DNA of 32,559 nucleotides, from positions 1 to 32,559 of the forward strand of contig JAEUJL010000189.1 in assembly GCA_016794835.1 (NCBI GenBank), in the 5' to 3' direction. Source of the stretch: Gemmatimonadota bacterium (GTDB lineage Bacteria; Gemmatimonadota; Gemmatimonadetes; Gemmatimonadales; Gemmatimonadaceae). Shown here piece by piece: positions 24,958-32,385 of this stretch. The notes below the pieces were generated by a model that did no database searches, had not been told where the DNA came from, and saw only the letters and a program-made list of their open reading frames with translations. Every line of letters starts with the position of its first letter. The first letter of the stretch is position 1. A program made the position numbers and the translations under genes.

Positions 24958-25248
24958 ATGGCTCAAAGCGCGCTCGGCCTTATTGAAACCAAGGGACTTG
25001 TCGGGGCCATCGAGGCCGCCGACGCGATGGTCAAGGCCGCGAATGTCCGGTTGGTCGGGAAGGAGAAGGTGGGTGGCGGCTACGTCACGGTGATGGTGCG
25101 CGGCGACGTCGGGGCGGTGAAGGCCGCCACGGACGCCGGCGCTGCTGCCGCCGAACGTGTTGGAGAGCTGGTCTCGGTGCACGTGATTCCGCGCCCGCAC
25201 GCGGAACTCGAGATGCTGCTCCCCCAGGGCACGCCGGGTGACGGCTGA
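24958..25248 (+). CDS. Bacterial microcompartment hexameric shell protein (BMC-H)
   Basis: Single BMC domain, 96 residues, the size of PduA/CcmK/EutM. The fold signature is clear: [53 protein letters not shown] and the end [14 protein letters not shown]. The pore loop reads GGG, comparable to the small-residue pore of PduA, and the conserved edge Lys is in VKAANV. Such hexamers tile the facets of a protein shell around an enzyme core. GAGGAG lies four bases upstream of the ATG. It overlaps the second BMC gene by 11 bases. No BMC-P or BMC-T gene is found in this window. Confidence 0.95.
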   Translation: MAQSALGLIETKGLVGAIEAADAMVKAANVRLVGKEKVGGGYVTVMVRGDVGAVKAATDAGAAAAERVGELVSVHVIPRPHAELEMLLPQGTPGDG

Positions 25249-25705
25249 TCGAGGGACGCAAGAAGCCCTCGGACTCGTCGAAACCCGGGGGCTTGTTGGG
25301 GCGCTGGAGGCTGCAGATGCCGGTGCCAAGGCTGCGAACGTCCGACTGCTCGGCGCGGAACGCGCCGACGCCGGCTTGGTGACGGTCAAGTTCCTTGGCG
25401 AGGTCGCCGCCGTTCGCGCGGCCGTCGATGCGGGGGCCGCCGCGGCGCAGCGCGTGGGCCACCTCGTGTCATCCCATGTGATTCCACGCCCCCACGACGA
25501 GCTCGGCGTCGTCATCGAGGACGATGAGGCGCCCGCCGGGACCGTCTCGCGCGAGCACATCGACTTTTCCCAGCTCGAGCAGATGAAGGTGGTGGAATTG
25601 CGGACCCTGGCCCGCCGCATGGCGGCCTTTCCGCTCAAGGGTCGCGACGTCGCGCGCGCCGGCCGGGATGAATTGCTCGCAGCCTTCCGCGGCCTGAAGG
25701 GCTGA
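25238..25705 (+). CDS. BMC-H shell protein with C-terminal extension
   Basis: 155 residues: a BMC domain (about 10-95: [33 protein letters not shown]...[13 protein letters not shown]) plus an acidic hinge (about 96-105) and a ~50-residue helical tail. The tail reads ...[43 protein letters not shown], which resembles the SAP/Rho-N type helix-extended loop-helix pattern. The pore-loop position has DAG instead of GGG, so its pore should differ from the first shell protein. It starts with GTG 25238, overlapping the first shell gene by 11 bases, and ends 13 bases before the aldehyde dehydrogenase gene. The tail could bind cargo or nucleic acid; neither is shown. Confidence 0.93.
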   Translation: MTADRGTQEALGLVETRGLVGALEAADAGAKAANVRLLGAERADAGLVTVKFLGEVAAVRAAVDAGAAAAQRVGHLVSSHVIPRPHDELGVVIEDDEAPAGTVSREHIDFSQLEQMKVVELRTLARRMAAFPLKGRDVARAGRDELLAAFRGLKG

Positions 25706-25718
25706 GGCAGGCGGCCGG

Positions 25719-27197
25719 ATGGACGCCGACCTGCTGAGCATCCAGGAGGCGCGCGACCTCGTCGGCCGCGCCCTCGCCGCCCAGCGCGCCTTCGCGAACG
25801 CGACGCAGGACGTGGTGGATCGCGTGGTCACCGCCATGGCGCGTGCGGCGAGCCAGGCCGCCGAACCGCTGGCGCGCCTCGCCGTGGATGAAACCGGGAT
25901 GGGCGTCTACGAGCACAAGGTCGTGAAGAATCGCTTTGCGAGCGATGTCCTCCTCGACTCGGTCCTGCCGATGCGCACGGTGGGCGTGTTGCGCGAGGAC
26001 CCCGCTCGTCGCGTGCGCGAACTCGCGGTGCCGATGGGCGTCGTTGGCGCCATCATCCCCACGACGAATCCCACGTCGACGGCCATCTACAAGGCGATCA
26101 TCGCCGTCAAGGCGCGGAACGCGATCGTCATGTCCCCGCATCCCCGGGCGCCCCGGTGCACCGCCGAGGCGGCGCGCATCCTGGAAGCGGCGGCCGTCGG
26201 CGCCGGAGCGCCCGCAGGCCTCGTGAACTGCATGACGCGCCCGTCGCTGGATGGGACTAACGCCCTGATGCGTCACAAGGACGTGGCCGTCCTGCTGGCG
26301 ACGGGGGGCGGCGACATGGTCCGTGCCGTCTACACCGCCGGCAAGCCGGCGTATGGGGTGGGGCCTGGAAACGTCCCGTCGATCATCGAGCGGACGGCGC
26401 GGCTGGAGAAGGCGGTCGCCGATGTCGTCGATGGCAAGACCTTCGACGCCGGGGTGTTATGCTCGTCGGAGAACTCCGTCATCGTGGATGCCCCGGTCGC
26501 CGATCGCGTGCGTGCGTTGTTCGTGCACGAGCGCGCGCACTTCTGCACCCCGGAGGAGAAGGCGCGGCTGGAGCGCTACATGATTCCGGCGTCGGGAAAG
26601 GGGATCAATCCGGATGTCGTTGGCCAGCAGCCCCAGCAGATTGCGGAACGCGCGGGATTCCGGATCGCCCGCGAGGCCAAGCTGATGATTGTTGAGCTGC
26701 GTGAGGTCGGGGCGACCGACCCACTCAGCCGCGAGAAGTTGTGCCCGGTCCTCGGCTTCTACGTCGAGGAGGGGTGGGAGCGCTGCTGCGAGCGCGCCAT
26801 TGCCCTGTTGCGCTACGGTGGCGTCGGCCATTCCCTGGGCATTCACTCCCAGGACCCGCAGGTGATCGACCGCTTCTTCTTCGAGAAGCCGGCCTTCCGC
26901 ATCGTGGTCAACTCCAACACGGCCATTGGCGCGGTCGGCTACACCACGGGCTTTGCCCCCGCCCTCACGTTGGGGCCGGGGTCCTGGGGCGGGAGCATCA
27001 CCTCGGACAACATCACCCCCATGCATCTCCTCAACATCAAGCGGATCGGCGAGGAGATCCGGCCGTATGTGGATCCGTTGCGCGCATCGGCGGCCGCGGC
27101 GGCGCCGTCCCACCGCGGGACCTCCGCGATCGACGATCGCGCCGTCCGCGAGATCGTGGACGACTTCCTCGCTGGCGTGCGGGCGCGACGCAAATGA
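25719..27197 (+). CDS. CoA-acylating aldehyde dehydrogenase (PduP/EutE type), BMC cargo
   Basis: Oxidises an aldehyde to acyl-CoA with NAD and CoA. It has 492 residues. The catalytic Cys is in [12 protein letters not shown] (Cys246-247 region; the codon TGC is at 26459-26461), preceded by the [27 protein letters not shown] segment and followed by [12 protein letters not shown] and [28 protein letters not shown], typical of acylating enzymes. After the domain there is an Ala/Ser linker and a C-terminal amphipathic helix (about residues 471-490, [20 protein letters not shown]) that looks like an encapsulation peptide. It overlaps the PduL gene by four bases (ATGA). The natural aldehyde is unknown, since no aldehyde-producing enzyme is next to it. 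Confidence 0.93.
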   Translation: MDADLLSIQEARDLVGRALAAQRAFANATQDVVDRVVTAMARAASQAAEPLARLAVDETGMGVYEHKVVKNRFASDVLLDSVLPMRTVGVLREDPARRVRELAVPMGVVGAIIPTTNPTSTAIYKAIIAVKARNAIVMSPHPRAPRCTAEAARILEAAAVGAGAPAGLVNCMTRPSLDGTNALMRHKDVAVLLATGGGDMVRAVYTAGKPAYGVGPGNVPSIIERTARLEKAVADVVDGKTFDAGVLCSSENSVIVDAPVADRVRALFVHERAHFCTPEEKARLERYMIPASGKGINPDVVGQQPQQIAERAGFRIAREAKLMIVELREVGATDPLSREKLCPVLGFYVEEGWERCCERAIALLRYGGVGHSLGIHSQDPQVIDRFFFEKPAFRIVVNSNTAIGAVGYTTGFAPALTLGPGSWGGSITSDNITPMHLLNIKRIGEEIRPYVDPLRASAAAAAPSHRGTSAIDDRAVREIVDDFLAGVRARRK

Positions 27198-28255
27198 CCA
27201 ACGAGGAACTGGATCGGCTCGCGGATGCGATCGTGCGGGCACTCGAAAAGGCCGCCCCGGCGACCGGGGCCTGGCTTCCCACCCCGGTGCGGCCCGAGCC
27301 GCCCGGCCCCGCGGGCGAGCCTCCCGCATGGGCGGCTGCGGCACAGCGCCTGGGCGACGTCGCTCCCATTCGCCACCCGGAACCCTCAACGCACCGCGAC
27401 GACATCGCCGCGGCCACGCCGGACATTCGTGCGGCCGCCGCGGGGCAGGGCACGGTGCCCGCACGGGGAAGCGTCGCCCGATCCGCGCCACGCGCGGCAC
27501 GCGGACACGCCCCGCGCTCGAATGCGCGTGGCGGGGCGTTCCAGGTGTCGATCGGCATCTCGAACCGTCATGTGCATCTCTCCGCCGATGACGCGACCGC
27601 CCTCTTCGGGCCCGGCGGCCTGACGACGCACCGCGCGTTGACGCAGCCCGGGCAGTTCGCCGCGGAACAGCGGGTCGCTGTGGTCGGTCCGTCAGGGCGC
27701 ATCGAGGGCATCCGCGTCGTGGGGCCGGCGCGCGGGGCGACACAGCTCGAGATCGCCATGTCGGACGCCGCCGCGCTGGGGGTGGCTCCCCCGGTGGCAA
27801 ACTCGGGAATGCTTTCGACCTCTGCCGGTGGGGTGACCCTCGAGGGGCCGCGCGGCCGGATCACCCTGACGCGCGGCGTCATCGTGGCGGCGCGGCACCT
27901 CCACCTGTCGCCCGCGGACGCGCGACGGCACCACCTGGCCGATGGCGACACGGTCGCGATCCGCTGCGGGGTGGCGGGCCGCGAGACGACCTGGCACGGC
28001 GTGCTCGTCCGTTCGGGCGACGGACATGCCACCGAGTTCCACCTCGATGTCGATGAGGGGCGCGCAGCCGGGGTGACGACGGGCGACATCGCCACCGTGG
28101 TGGCCCACGCCCCCGCGCGGACGCGCGCCCGGCCACTCGTCACCGAGCATGACGTCCTCCGCCTGGCCGCCCGCGGCGAGCCACTTCCCCCCAATGCCCT
28201 GCTCACGCCGAGCGCGCGGGATCGGGCACGCGCCCTCGGTCTGGCCACCCCCTGA
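27194..28255 (+). CDS. pduL: PduL-type phosphate acyltransferase, BMC cargo, with long N-terminal region
   Basis: Converts acyl-CoA and phosphate to acyl-phosphate and CoA, recycling CoA inside a microcompartment. It has 353 residues against about 210 for PduL. Residues 2-20 ([19 protein letters not shown]) form a likely encapsulation helix, then a Pro/Ala-rich linker of about 95 residues. The catalytic region spans roughly 116-305, with ISNRHVHLS (zinc ligands H126, H128), AARHLHLSPADA (H235, H237) and EFHLDVDEG (H283). The C-terminus (315-349) has LVTEHDVLRLAARGEPLPPN followed by ALLTPSARDRARALG, an extra motif resembling short segments in other BMC-associated proteins. The stop overlaps the thioesterase start (TGATG). 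Confidence 0.92.
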   Translation: MTNEELDRLADAIVRALEKAAPATGAWLPTPVRPEPPGPAGEPPAWAAAAQRLGDVAPIRHPEPSTHRDDIAAATPDIRAAAAGQGTVPARGSVARSAPRAARGHAPRSNARGGAFQVSIGISNRHVHLSADDATALFGPGGLTTHRALTQPGQFAAEQRVAVVGPSGRIEGIRVVGPARGATQLEIAMSDAAALGVAPPVANSGMLSTSAGGVTLEGPRGRITLTRGVIVAARHLHLSPADARRHHLADGDTVAIRCGVAGRETTWHGVLVRSGDGHATEFHLDVDEGRAAGVTTGDIATVVAHAPARTRARPLVTEHDVLRLAARGEPLPPNALLTPSARDRARALGLATP

Positions 28256-28665
28256 TGGCCACCACCCTGGTGCGTGTGCGTTACGGTGAAACCGACCAGA
28301 TGCGGGTCGTGTATCACGCCGCGTACCTGTCCTACTTCGAGATCGGCCGCACCGAGTTCATTCGCGACCTGGGGCTGCCCTATGCCGAGATGGAGCGGCG
28401 AGGGGTCCTCCTCGCGGTGGCGGAGGCCTCACTCCGGTTTCACGCGGCGGCGAAGTACGACGACCTGCTCCGGGTGGAGACGGTGCTCACAAGGGCCGGA
28501 TCGCGCGGGGTGTCCTTTCGGTACGTCATCACGCTCGAGCCGAGCGCCAAGCGCCTGGTGTCCGGCCACACTGACCTGGTAAGTCTCGATGCCCAGGGCC
28601 GCCCAGCCCCCATGCCGACCGATATCCGGACGCTGCTCGCGGGTGCGGTCGCACCGGATGCGTAG
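28255..28665 (+). CDS. 4HBT hotdog-fold acyl-CoA thioesterase (YbgC-like)
   Basis: Hydrolyses acyl-CoA thioesters. It has 136 residues, the normal size. The family N-terminus VRVRYGETDQMRVVYHAAYLSYFEIGRTEFIRDLG holds the catalytic Asp (ETDQMRVVYH) and the helix that follows; FRYVITLEPSAKRLVSGHTDLVSLDAQGRP forms the later strands. It overlaps PduL by one base and the next lipoprotein gene by eight. It may belong functionally with the microcompartment (CoA release) or with the envelope genes downstream; YbgC proteins elsewhere sit with tol-pal genes, which are not here. Confidence 0.9.
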   Translation: MATTLVRVRYGETDQMRVVYHAAYLSYFEIGRTEFIRDLGLPYAEMERRGVLLAVAEASLRFHAAAKYDDLLRVETVLTRAGSRGVSFRYVITLEPSAKRLVSGHTDLVSLDAQGRPAPMPTDIRTLLAGAVAPDA

Positions 28666-29272
28666 CTGGGTCGCGTCGATCGCACTCGCCGGGGCCGCGT
28701 GCGCGCCCCGGGTAGCCCCTGTAACCGCCCCGAGGGTCGCGGAAGGGGTCCCGGTGACCCTCCTGGCCCCCGCGCACCAGCGCGTGGTCTTCAGGTGGCA
28801 TTACGACGACCCGCTGTTCGAGGCGCGCGGCGAAGGGGTCGCCCGGGTGGCCGCTCCCGACTCCGTCCGGCTCGACTTCTTTGCCGATGGGGGGCTGGGC
28901 AGTGGGGGGGCCATCCTGATCGGGGATTCCCTGCGCACAGCGGCTGAGGACGGGAGACGCTATCTTCCCCCCGTACCGCTGCTCTGGGCCGCCCTCGGCG
29001 TGCTGCGTGTTCCCGCGACCGATACCGTCGTTCGTCGCCGCGGCGACACCCTGTGGGTCGAGTTCGATCGAGAGTATCGCGCAGTGGTGGTCGGGCGTCA
29101 GGTGGTAGAACTCGGACGGATCGATGGCGGGCGGTGGCGCGACCGGGTCTCCATCGACTCCCAGCAGGTTGCCTACCGGCAGTTCCGTACCTCGGTGCGC
29201 CGACGCCTGACGCTGTCGTCGCTGCGCCGCATCCCCGAAGGTCCCTTCGATGCCTCGATCTGGCTTCCCTAA
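28658..29272 (+). CDS. Putative outer-membrane lipoprotein, LolA/LolB-like character
   Basis: 204 residues from ATG 28658. An N-terminal lipobox (IALAGAAC, Cys about residue 14) suggests lipidation. The rest is beta-rich: FRWHYDDPLFEARGEGVARVAAPDSVRLDFFADGG resembles the curved-sheet start of LolA/LolB-fold proteins, and the end (SLRRIPEGPFDASIWLP) is strand-like. No firm family assignment. It overlaps the thioesterase by eight bases and the LptE-like gene by 23, so the pair is translated together. A role in lipoprotein or LPS trafficking fits the neighbours but is inference. Confidence 0.7.
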   Translation: MRSWVASIALAGAACAPRVAPVTAPRVAEGVPVTLLAPAHQRVVFRWHYDDPLFEARGEGVARVAAPDSVRLDFFADGGLGSGGAILIGDSLRTAAEDGRRYLPPVPLLWAALGVLRVPATDTVVRRRGDTLWVEFDREYRAVVVGRQVVELGRIDGGRWRDRVSIDSQQVAYRQFRTSVRRRLTLSSLRRIPEGPFDASIWLP

Positions 29273-29750
29273 GGTCCTCGCGCTCTGCCTGGCGCTGACG
29301 GGATGCGTGTATTCCCTGTCCAGCGGCTCCGGGTTTCCGTCCAGCGTCAAGACCGTCGCCGTCGCGCCGTTCGAGAACGAGACCCCCAGCCCCGAGCTGA
29401 CGCAGGAGTTGCTGCAGGAGCTGCGGAAGGGGCTGACCTCGCGCCTGGGGCTGCGGGACGCCCCGGAGAGCCGTGCGCACGCCCGCGTGCGGGGGACGAT
29501 CACCAAGTACGAGGTCGACATCCCGGTGGGCTTCTCGGCAGACCCCGCCCTGGCCACGTCGGCGCGGCGCAAGCTGCAGTTGGTGATTGACGTCGAGATC
29601 GTGGAGGAAGCGACCGGACGCGTCTTGTACGAGCGTCGCGGCCTGAGTGGTGAGGGCGAGTACAACGAGCGCGACGAGGCGGCCGGCCGGAAGGCCGCGA
29701 TCCAGCGCGTGATCACCGAGATTGTGGAAGGGGCGCAATCCCAATGGTGA
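29250..29750 (+). CDS. LptE-like LPS-assembly lipoprotein
   Basis: 166 residues. Signal peptide with lipobox LALTGC (Cys about residue 19). The mature part, VKTVAVAPFENETPSPELTQELLQELRKGL and the later LQLVIDVEIVEEATGRVLYERRGLSGEGEYN..RKAAIQRVITEIVEGAQ, matches the LptE pattern of alternating strands and two helices. LptE plugs LptD and helps place LPS in the outer leaflet of the outer membrane. It overlaps the preceding lipoprotein gene by 23 bases and the next gene by seven. The presence of hldE and lpxH nearby supports LPS biogenesis. Start ATG 29250. Confidence 0.83.
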   Translation: MPRSGFPKVLALCLALTGCVYSLSSGSGFPSSVKTVAVAPFENETPSPELTQELLQELRKGLTSRLGLRDAPESRAHARVRGTITKYEVDIPVGFSADPALATSARRKLQLVIDVEIVEEATGRVLYERRGLSGEGEYNERDEAAGRKAAIQRVITEIVEGAQSQW

Positions 29751-30094
29751 GCCGACGCGGCGCGACAAAGCTCGGGTGCCTGGTCACGACGATGCTCGTG
29801 GTGGCCGCGGCGTACTTCGGCTTCGGCGTCGCCGAGGTGTACGTGCGCGCCTACCGATTCGAGGATGCCATGAAGACGCAGGCCCGCTTTGCGCGCCAGC
29901 TGCCCGATGACGTCATCCGCCGTCACCTGCGCAGCCTCGCGGATAGCCTGGGGCTGCCCGACGAGGCCGGGGCCCTCCGGATCCGCCGCACCGCGTCAAA
30001 GTTCGAGATCTCCGCCGAGTACCATGAGAACCTGGAACTCCCCGGGATGATCCGCACCGTCCGCTTCAACCCGAGCGCGTCGACCACGTTTTGA
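29744..30094 (+). CDS. Small single-pass membrane protein, unknown function
   Basis: 116 residues. One N-terminal membrane helix (about 10-30, [24 protein letters not shown]), then a soluble domain of about 85 residues with a helix ([19 protein letters not shown]) and a strand-rich end ([32 protein letters not shown]). I do not recognise the family. Overlap of seven bases with the LptE-like gene and four with hldE places it in the envelope operon; its orientation would put the soluble part outside the cytoplasm. Confidence 0.75.
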   Translation: MVSRRGATKLGCLVTTMLVVAAAYFGFGVAEVYVRAYRFEDAMKTQARFARQLPDDVIRRHLRSLADSLGLPDEAGALRIRRTASKFEISAEYHENLELPGMIRTVRFNPSASTTF

Positions 30095-30582
30095 GCCGGC
30101 TTCGTCATCCCACGGCCAAGGTGCTTTCCGAGGCGGACGCCGTGGCGTGGCGTCGGTCAGCGGCCGGGCCCGTCGTGTTCACGAACGGGGTCTTTGACCT
30201 CCTCCATCGCGGGCACCTCGACGTCCTCTACGCGGCGCGTGCGGAAGGGGACGCGCTCGTGGTCGGGGTGAACGCCGACGCCTCCGTGCGGCGCCTGAAG
30301 GGGCCGAGCCGGCCTGTGCGCAATGAGGACGAGCGCGCGGTGGTGGTGGCCGCCCTGGAGATCGTGGATGCCGTGGTGATCTTCGGCGAGGACACCCCGG
30401 CACGGCTCATCGAGCTCCTGCGCCCCGACGTGCTGGTCAAGGGGGGCGATTACACGGAGGCGACGGTCGTCGGCGCTCCCGAGACCCGCGCCCGCGGGGG
30501 ACGGGTGGTCATCGTGCCGCTCACCCCCGGGCATTCCACCACCTCCACCATCGAGACCCTTCGTGCATCCTCCACGCCGTAA
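30091..30582 (+). CDS. D-glycero-beta-D-manno-heptose 1-phosphate adenylyltransferase (RfaE2/HldE C-domain type)
   Basis: Activates heptose-1-phosphate with ATP to ADP-heptose for LPS core synthesis. It has 163 residues, corresponding to the separate adenylyltransferase domain of HldE. The nucleotidyltransferase motif [22 protein letters not shown] carries the HRGH signature, and [34 protein letters not shown] and [17 protein letters not shown] are typical. It starts with TTG 30091 overlapping the previous stop (TTGA). The kinase half (RfaE1) is not in the window. Confidence 0.92.
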   Translation: MSRLRHPTAKVLSEADAVAWRRSAAGPVVFTNGVFDLLHRGHLDVLYAARAEGDALVVGVNADASVRRLKGPSRPVRNEDERAVVVAALEIVDAVVIFGEDTPARLIELLRPDVLVKGGDYTEATVVGAPETRARGGRVVIVPLTPGHSTTSTIETLRASSTP

Positions 30583-31279
30583 CACCCGCCAGCCCGGTGC
30601 CCTCCGGCCGGTCACCGTGACGCGAGGTGCCGCGCGGTCCGCCGAGGGGTCCTGCTTGATCGAGTTTGGGGACACGCGGATCCTGTGTGCCTGTTCGGTG
30701 GAGCAGGGGGTGCCGGGCTGGCGGAAGGGCAGCGGGCAGGGCTGGATCACCGCGGAGTACTCCATGCTCCCGCGGGCGACGCGCACCCGCACGCCGCGGG
30801 AGCGGTCCCAGGTCGGGGGGCGCACCCAGGAGATCCAGCGGCTGATCGGGCGGAGCATCCGGGCGATGCTGGACGACTTCGCCTTCGGGGAGTTCACGCT
30901 CAAGGTCGACTGTGATGCGCTCGAGGCGGATGGGGGGACGCGGACGGCGGCGATCACCGGGGCCTGTGTGGCGGTGGTGGACGCCTTCGACTGGATGGTG
31001 CGCACCGGGCGCCTGGCGGCGACGCCGGTGCGGCGCCGCGTGGCCGCGGTGAGCGTCGGGGTGGTGGGCGGCGAACCGCGGCTGGACCTGGACTACGACG
31101 AGGATGTCGTCGCCGAGGTGGACATGAACGTCGTGATGACGAGCGAGGGGCGGTTCATTGAGGTGCAGGGGACGGGGGAGCATGGCTCGTTCGATCGCCA
31201 CCAACTCGATGCCCTGCTCGGGCTGGCCGAGACCGGCATTCGCGAGTTGTTGCTCCACCAAGCGGCGGCACTGGCGTGA
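30563..31279 (+). CDS. rph: Ribonuclease PH
   Basis: Phosphorolytic trimming of tRNA 3' ends and other RNAs. It has 238 residues, the usual length. Motifs: the N-terminal [91 protein letters not shown], and the end [27 protein letters not shown]. It starts with GTG 30563, overlapping the adenylyltransferase gene by 20 bases, and overlaps rdgB by four. rph-rdgB is a widespread gene pair. Confidence 0.96.
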   Translation: MHPPRRNTRQPGALRPVTVTRGAARSAEGSCLIEFGDTRILCACSVEQGVPGWRKGSGQGWITAEYSMLPRATRTRTPRERSQVGGRTQEIQRLIGRSIRAMLDDFAFGEFTLKVDCDALEADGGTRTAAITGACVAVVDAFDWMVRTGRLAATPVRRRVAAVSVGVVGGEPRLDLDYDEDVVAEVDMNVVMTSEGRFIEVQGTGEHGSFDRHQLDALLGLAETGIRELLLHQAAALA

Positions 31280-31890
31280 GGGAGGTGGTGCTGGCCACGC
31301 GCAGCGCGGGGAAGCTGCGCGAGCTGGAGCCGATGCTGCGTGCGGCGGGGTACGTGCCGCGCCTGCTGGGCGACGTTGGGGTGGCGCCGAGCCCGGCGGA
31401 GGACGGCATCGAGGTGTTTGACACGTTCGTCGCCAACGCGCAGGCGAAGGCGGCGTACTTCTGGGCGCGCGGCGGGGGCCGCGCGGTGCTGGCCGAGGAC
31501 AGCGGGATCGTGGTGCCGTCGTTAGGCGGGGCGCCCGGGGTGTGGTCGAAGCGGTTCAGCGGGCGCACGGACCTCGCGGGCGAGGCGCTGGACGCCGCGA
31601 ACAATGCCGAGCTGTTGCGCCGGCTGGCGGGGGTGTCGGATCGGCGGGCGTATTACGAGTCCTGGGCCGTCTGGCAGGATGACGCGGGGGTGGTGACCGA
31701 GATGGGGCGGTGCAGTGGTCGCATTCTCGAGCACGCGGTGGGGGACGGAGGGTTCGGGTACGACCCGATCGTGTGGTCCGATGACCTCGGCTGCGGGTTT
31801 GGGGAGGCATCACCGGAGGCGAAGGCCGCGGTGAGCCATCGGGGCCGGGCCATGCGAGCCTTGCTGGCGCGTTTGGCGCGAGGTCGTTGA
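31276..31890 (+). CDS. rdgB: XTP/dITP diphosphatase (RdgB/HAM1)
   Basis: Removes inosine and xanthosine triphosphates from the nucleotide pool. It has 204 residues, standard. The N-terminal [18 protein letters not shown] has Ser-Ala where Asn is usual, but the conserved Lys is kept. Later motifs are [48 protein letters not shown] and the C-terminal [20 protein letters not shown] with the SHRGRA signature. It starts with GTG overlapping the rph stop. The TGA stop (31888-31890) lies inside the -35 box of the tRNA-Pro promoter. Confidence 0.95.
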   Translation: MREVVLATRSAGKLRELEPMLRAAGYVPRLLGDVGVAPSPAEDGIEVFDTFVANAQAKAAYFWARGGGRAVLAEDSGIVVPSLGGAPGVWSKRFSGRTDLAGEALDAANNAELLRRLAGVSDRRAYYESWAVWQDDAGVVTEMGRCSGRILEHAVGDGGFGYDPIVWSDDLGCGFGEASPEAKAAVSHRGRAMRALLARLARGR

Positions 31891-31914
31891 CATCGGGAGT
31901 GACATCCTTACGTT
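31887..31914 (+). promoter_or_regulatory. Promoter of the tRNA cluster
   Basis: A perfect TTGACA at 31887-31892, a 16-base spacer and TACGTT at 31909-31914. Predicted start about 31921, only seven bases before tRNA-Pro. The -35 box contains the rdgB stop codon. Confidence 0.6.
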
Positions 31915-31927
31915 TCCGACTCCCTCG

Positions 31928-32001
31928 CGGGGCGTAGCGTAGCCCGGTATCGCGCCTGCTTTGGGAGCAGGAGGTCGCCGGTTCGAATCCGGCCGCCCCG
32001 A
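31928..32001 (+). tRNA. tRNA-Pro (anticodon TGG)
   Basis: Acceptor CGGGGCG/CGCCCCG with discriminator A32001. Anticodon stem CCTGC/GCAGG with loop TTTGGGA, anticodon TGG. T arm GCCGG-TTCGAAT-CCGGC. The D stem has three pairs plus a T-T opposition. CCA is not encoded. Confidence 0.96.
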
Positions 32002-32043
32002 TTGTGCAGCCGAAGTTGTGGGGGGAGAGGGTGGGGCGTGGAA

Positions 32044-32117
32044 GCGCCAGTAGCTCAGTTGGATAGAGCAACAGCCTTCTAAGCTGTGGGTCGGGGGTTC
32101 GATTCCCTCCTGGCGCA
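32044..32117 (+). tRNA. tRNA-Arg (anticodon TCT)
   Basis: Acceptor GCGCCAG/CTGGCGC, discriminator A32117. D arm GCTC/GAGC. Anticodon stem ACAGC/GCTGT with loop CTTCTAA, anticodon TCT. T arm GGGGG-TTCGATT-CCCTC with one G-T. CCA is not encoded. Confidence 0.96.
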
Positions 32118-32137
32118 TGCGGTTGGAGGGCAGGTTG

Positions 32138-32210
32138 GCTCCCTTAGCTCAACTGGCAGAGCAAGCGACTCTTAATCGCTAGGTTGTAGGTTCGATTCCT
32201 ACAGGGAGCA
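32138..32210 (+). tRNA. tRNA-Lys (anticodon CTT)
   Basis: Acceptor GCTCCCT/AGGGAGC, discriminator A32210. D arm GCTC/GAGC. Anticodon stem AGCGA/TCGCT with loop CTCTTAA, anticodon CTT. T arm GTAGG-TTCGATT-CCTAC. CCA is not encoded. The intrinsic terminator begins three bases later. Confidence 0.96.
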
Positions 32211-32212
32211 TG

Positions 32213-32244
32213 GGCCGGCCGGTGTGGCCGGCCTGTGTTTTTTT
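32213..32244 (+). terminator. Intrinsic terminator of the tRNA cluster
   Basis: GGCCGGCC (32213-32220 region) pairs with GGCCGGCC (32226-32233) around GGTGT. The downstream TGTG is followed by seven consecutive T (32238-32244), the clearest T-tract in the window. Confidence 0.85.
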
Positions 32245-32351
32245 GGCCCGGAAAGTTGGATGGGGGAGGGGGCTTGCGGATGGGTTCGGGCCTTGGTATG
32301 GTTGGTGCTCCCCGGGCCACTATGTTGTTCTGACGCAGTGGTTTGGGTGGG

Positions 32352-32380
32352 TTGACAGAAGCGTTACGGTTGGATATGAT
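32352..32380 (+). promoter_or_regulatory. Near-consensus promoter of a stable RNA, probably an rRNA operon
   Basis: A perfect TTGACA (32352-32357), exactly 17 bases, TATGAT (32375-32380). This is the strongest promoter in the window. Predicted start about 32386. No reading frame follows. The 107 bases between the tRNA terminator and this promoter (32245-32351) contain no gene I can support. Confidence 0.75.
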
Positions 32381-32385
32381 TTAAG

